From Macrosoma leucophasiata (lineage: Eukaryota > Arthropoda > Insecta > Lepidoptera > Hedylidae), in assembly GCA_036365455.1 (NCBI GenBank), contig JAWQUS010000007.1, forward strand, positions 17,376,001 to 17,440,000: a DNA stretch of 64,000 bases. Direction: 5' to 3'. A program made the translations under genes and the position numbers. Each line of letters opens with the position of its first letter. Within the stretch, counting starts at the first letter, position 1. The notes beneath the pieces were generated by a model that saw only the letters and a list, made by a program, of their open reading frames with translations, did no database searches and was not told the origin of the DNA. Below, in pieces: positions 59,798-64,000 of the stretch.

Positions 59798-60083
59798 TAC
59801 TGGTGGTAGAGCTCAAGTGACGGAGCTCGCGGGCGTAGGCACCACCGCATTACCTAATTTACTTGCCGCTAAATGGTAGTGTTCAGCACTATCGTGTTCC
59901 GGTCAGGTGGTAATGTACGGCCCTGTAATTTCCGGCACAGAGGCATAACACCTTAGGCCTCAGGAGTGGCAACGCATCTGCATTTTGACCTTGGTCTTCG
60001 TGTGGGTGTCTATAGGCTGCAGTCATCACTCAACATCAATGTGAACTGCATACTTGTTTTCCACTTCTATTACATAAAAAAAA
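59798..60083 (+). mobile_element. Poly(A) retroposon family B
   Basis: Reads TACTGGTGGTAGAGCTC ... TTACATAAAAAAAA in + orientation, opposite to the other good copies. This fixes the 3' A run as the end of the element. Confidence 0.75.
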
Positions 60084-60308
60084 TCATAAAAATATCACCC
60101 TGAAGGAAATGAGACTAAGTTTTACACAGTTAAAAATAAAATTCCAAGATGGAATAGCTCACAATTTTATTCACTCATGCATGCTTGGACACGTCTCGAG
60201 TTCAATTTATTTCTTCCTTTGCCAATAAAATGTTTTGATGTCATCGAAATTTACGCAACTGCTCAAAATCTATTTCATAATAAAATTTAGCGATACGAAT
60301 ATCGAATT

Positions 60309-62648
60309 CATGGAGAAAGAGAGCCTCTATATGATGAACTCTTTCTTCAAGAAGCGGGCTTGCCGGAAGTGGACCTGGATCAGTCCTGACGGTGCGACCA
60401 AAAATGAGATAGACTTCATTATGTCCACAAGGCGGCATATATTCAGTGATGTCTCTGTGATCAATTCGGTAAAAACCGGCAGCGATCACCGAATGGTAAG
60501 AGGCACACTGAATATAAATGTCAAGATCGAAAGATCCCGACTAATGAAGTCTACTCTCCGCCCAGCACCGGCCCAAATCCAAAACCCCGAGAGCTTTCAA
60601 CTCGAGCTACAAAATCGCTTTGAATGCCTGAGTGAGTGCGTAGATGTGGACGATTATAATAACAGGTTCGTGGAAACTGTCCGGACGGCGGGGTCTAAGT
60701 TTTTCAAGACCCGCCCTTCAAACAAGACCAAAAAGATCTCCAGCCCAACTCTCAAGCTCATGGAAGAGAGGCGAGGTATGGTTCTGAAGTCCTCTGAAGA
60801 TGCTTTAGTGTACAGACGGCTCAACAGACAGATCTCCAAGTCATTGACTCGCGACCTTCGGCACTTTAATACTAATAGTATTCAAGCAGCCATAGAGCGG
60901 AACCAGGGCTCTAAAGTGTTCGCCAAAGATCTGTCCTTAGGCCAAAGCCGTCTCACTAAGCTGAAGACAGAGGACGACAGAATCGTATCGTCGAAACCTG
61001 AGCTTGCAGAGGAGATCGAACGGTTTTACGGACAGTTATACACGACAGCACGACCACCTGTTAACAGTCCGGCAGCAGATCCTAGAGCCGGACTGACCCG
61101 ACACTACACCGAAGATATCCCGGACGTCAGTCTAGACGAGATTAGTACGGCTCTCAAACAGCTCAAAAACAACAGGGCGCCGGGTGATGACGGAATCACG
61201 GCTGAACTCCTGAAAGCAGGCGGAATACTGGCCAGTATTAGAAGCTCTTCAGTTGATGTTCAATTCCGTCATATCCGAGGGCAAAACGCCACAGGCGTGG
61301 CACAGAAGTGTGGTGGTACTGTTCTTTAAGAAAGACGACAATACACTTCTAAAAAACTATAGGCCCATCGCACTTCTAAGCCACGTCTATAAGCTGTTTT
61401 CGAGAGTGGTTACGAACCGTCTATCTCGCAGACTCGACGACTTCCAGCCTCCCGAACAAGCCGGTTTCCGTAAAGGCTTTAGCACCATAGACCACATTCA
61501 CACGCTGCGGCAGGTTATACAGATGACAGAAGAGTATAACCAGCCCCTATGTCTAGCGTTCGTGGACTATGAGAAAGCCTTCGATTCGGTTGAGATTTGG
61601 GCTGTGCTACAGTCACTCCAGAGGTGCCAAGTTGACTACCGATACATCGAGGTGCTGAGGAGCTTGTATGAAAACGCCACCATGTCGGTCCGGCTTCAGG
61701 ATCAGAACTCGAAACCTATCCAACTGCAGCGAGGTGTGAGACAGGGAGATGTTATATCTCCGAAACTGTTCACCGCTGCATTGGAAGACGTCTTCAAGCT
61801 TCTGAACTGGAAAGGACTCGGCATCAATATTAACGGCGAGTACATCTCCCACCTCCGATTTGCAGATGATATCGTAGTCATGGCTGAGACCCTGGAAGAC
61901 CTTAGCACAATGCTCAATGACCTCAGTAGGGCCTCCCAACGAGTGGGCCTTAAAATGAACATGGACAAGACGAAGATCATGTCAAATGTCCATGTTACAC
62001 CCACTCCTGTTATGGTCGAGGGTACTACACTCGAAGTTGTTGACGATTATGTATACCTGGGACAAACGGTCCAGTTAGGTCGGTCCAACTTCGAGAAAGA
62101 GGTCAATCGCCGAATCCAACTCGGTTGGGCAGCGTTCGGGAAGCTACGGTTCATCTTCTCGTCCGACTTACCGCAGTGTCTCAAGAAAAAGGTCTTTGAT
62201 CAGTGTGTGTTGCCAGTGATGACTTATGGGACAGAAACGTGGTCGCTCACTATGGGCCTCATAAGAAGGCTCAAGGTCACTCAGAGAGCAATGGAGAGAG
62301 CTATGCTTGGAGTTTCTCTGCGAGACCGAATCAGAAATGAGGAGATCCGCATGAGAACTAAAGTTACCGACATAGCTCACCGAATAGCGAGACTCAAGTG
62401 GCAGTGGGCAGGGCACATAGCTCGACGAACTGACGGCCGTTGGGGCAGAGCAGTTCTCGAGTGGCGACCACGTACCGGAAAGCGAAGCGTAGGCAGGCCT
62501 CCCACAAGATGGACCGACGACCTGGTGAAGGTCGCGGGCAATCGCTGGATGAGGGCGGCCCAGGACCGTTCGTTGTGGCATTCTTTGGGGGAGGCCTTTG
62601 TTCAGCAGTGGACGTATTTTGGCTGAAATGATGATGATGATGATGATG
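60309..62648 (+). mobile_element. 5'-truncated RTE-type LINE with 10-bp target duplication
   Basis: Flanked by ATATCGAATT at 60299-60308 and 62649-62658. The coding part starts in the last third of the APE-type endonuclease (RKWTWISPDGATKNEIDFIM, TGSDHRMVRG) and continues into the reverse transcriptase: FRKGFSTIDHI, FVDYEKAFDSV, RQGDVISPKLF, LRFADDIVVMAE. The C-terminus (YGTETWSLT, WAGHIARRTDGRWG) ends at TGA 62626. One frameshift near 61225-61245 splits it into 60235-61329 and 61253-62626. The tail is (ATG)n. It is dead (truncated and shifted) but otherwise well preserved, so recent. It sits in a DPP-like intron, antisense to that gene. Confidence 0.9.
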
Positions 62649-62658
62649 ATATCGAATT

Positions 62659-63256
62659 GAGGCAAAATGACATCTTTTATAAAAAATACTGTAACCACAG
62701 TAGGTTACAGTACTTTTGCTTATTCATTTCTACATTGAAGGAATTTATTTATTTTCACAATTGAATTTAGAAAAGGCGATACGACTGACTTGTAAATTGC
62801 AATTAAAATGATGCTTTTTAATAGGCCGCGTAATTTTTTTTATTGCTGTCATAACTACAAGCAATATTTTTAAATAATTTTCTTACATAACTTTTGCACT
62901 CAATGAAAGAAGAAAGAAAAATTCGGTAAATAATAATGAAGGAGAAAGTCACAAAAAAATGTCGCCGTGTCTGTTGATAGAGTTTCATGAAAGCCACAGA
63001 GTAAAATTTAATAAAGTTTGGCACGGAACAAGTTTGCGTCCGTAGGAAATGAATATGATAGATTTTAACTTGAATTTAATAGTGACTTAACATTTTTTAG
63101 AACTTAGTACTTATCAAATAAAATGCTCTTGTGAACGTATCAATTAAGCTAGGAAAGGAAATTAAAACTCATTCGTTTTATTCCCAGTCCCAAGTATAGG
63201 TTGAGAATCTCATTAATAAAAATGATAAAATAAAAATATTATAATGTATTATGATA
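62659..63256. other. Noncoding DNA after the RTE element
   Basis: A+T-rich, nothing recognised; probably DPP-like intron. Confidence 0.4.
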
Positions 63257-63330
63257 TGTTCTTAGGTTTTCGCGAGCTACACTCATTGAAATAAAACTAT
63301 TTTTACGGATTTATCTCGCATATATTAAAC
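63257..63330. repeat. Dispersed repeat G, second copy
   Basis: GTTTTCGCGAGCTACACTCA ... ACGGATTTATCTCGCA matches 52825-52880. It runs straight into the palindrome at 63321. Confidence 0.55.
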
Positions 63331-63440
63331 TAAAATGATTTTAAAAATCATTTTAGTTTAATATAGCGTTTATATATTATAATGTATTACACAGGATGCT
63401 TCGCAAACTCACAGTTTAAAAAATAATATATAAACGCTAG
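63321..63440. repeat. Perfect 45-bp palindrome plus overlapping 17-bp inverted repeat
   Basis: 63321-63342 and 63344-63365 are exact reverse complements around one base. TAGCGTTTATATATTAT (63364-63380) is then mirrored exactly at 63423-63439. The left arm of the first palindrome belongs to repeat G. Confidence 0.85.
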
Positions 63441-63461
63441 CTAGTCCAGCGAATAATGGCG

Positions 63462-63530
63462 GTCAGAACTTCCCAATAGGTGGCAGTAAATACAGTAACG
63501 CAGGATGGGCCGCAGCGTCGCATTATAAAA
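63462..63530 (+). mobile_element. Family C fragment
   Basis: GTAACGCAGGATGGGCCGCA, GCGTCGC..ATAAAAC parallels 29608-29645. Short piece only. Confidence 0.4.
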
Positions 63531-64000
63531 CACATCACAAATTAAATTGATAGATTTCGTGGTGTTTCCATTTTCATAATTTGACGTTTTCGTTTTTGTC
63601 TCTACAATTTGACCTCAGATGGGTCAAGCTTTTCGCAAACTAAAATTCTGGGTCAATCTATATCCACATTCTGGATACACTACGTCTACAGTCAGTGACT
63701 AATAAACACAATTCCTTATTTATAAGAAGAGAAAAATAGTATAATTAAACAAGTATTACTGTATCAATAAAAGAAGCGCTAATTGTAAGCTGTTGTTTTA
63801 AAAGCTAAATATTACAATGTGAGAGCTTTGTAAATTTTTCTAAATGGACCTTTCCTTTTAAATTCAGTTATATTTCAAAACAAAGTAAATTAATGCAGCT
63901 CGTGTAGGTGTAACTCAAAATATAAAAATGTTGTTACCTCGTATATCATCAAGTATATTGTCATACATGTTTAAAGAGAACCAAATTCTGGCTGTGAAAT
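63531..64000. other. Noncoding DNA to the window end
   Basis: Nothing recognised; expected to be 5' intron of the DPP-like gene. Confidence 0.35.

Noticed and set aside
63937..63991. Possible first DPP-like exon at the right edge (minus strand, acceptor-like TTTCACAG, donor GTAACA)
   Set aside because: The only open frame ends in a splice phase incompatible with the next exon at 57743, and the peptide does not resemble the propeller N-terminus.

Overview
The window looks like A+T-rich nuclear DNA from a lepidopteran insect (moth or butterfly). The evidence is spliced eukaryotic genes with GT-AG introns plus a repeat landscape typical of that order: Helitron ends of the CTAGCTGTGCCCGCGAC type, tRNA-derived SINEs, RTE and CR1/Jockey-like LINE tails, TTA-flanked MITEs and a mariner. 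The order is inferred from repeat style and was not confirmed by a search.

Gene content is low. Three protein genes can be supported. (1) A SPO11 gene, the meiotic double-strand-break transesterase, lies on the + strand at 33077-37772 with eight phase-compatible exons and intact catalytic residues. (2) An unrecognised intronless 175-codon gene lies about 550 bp downstream (38325-38852, +). (3) The C-terminal ~683 residues of a dipeptidyl-peptidase-family protein lie on the - strand (46217-57743, eleven exons). Its nucleophile serine is replaced by glycine, so it belongs with the catalytically dead DPP6/DPP10 class. Its 5' exons are not visible and should lie beyond base 64000.

Layout: 1-6.2 kb is gene-poor with Helitron ends. 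6.45-9.03 kb is a G+C-rich minisatellite of a 15-bp unit. 9.5-30.5 kb is a mosaic of nested transposons: LINE tails, a Helitron carrying a LINE, a 1.14-kb TIR element with a perfect 8-bp target duplication, a 310-bp hAT-like MITE and an ACC-type microsatellite. 30.5-31.8 kb is a dead mariner. 33-38.9 kb holds SPO11 and the small gene. 41.3 kb has a LINE tail. 46-64 kb is the DPP-like locus, whose introns hold several SINE-like copies, a complete 1.27-kb Helitron, a long-TIR foldback element and a 5'-truncated RTE LINE with a 10-bp target duplication.

Two themes stand out. Degenerate copies of neighbouring exons sit in the introns of both large genes (one in SPO11, three in the DPP-like gene). 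Perfect short inverted repeats recur, one of them a palindromic insertion that broke the mariner transposase. I saw no convincing novel molecular system, tRNA/rRNA gene or CRISPR array. Coordinates of splice sites and repeat ends were read by eye.
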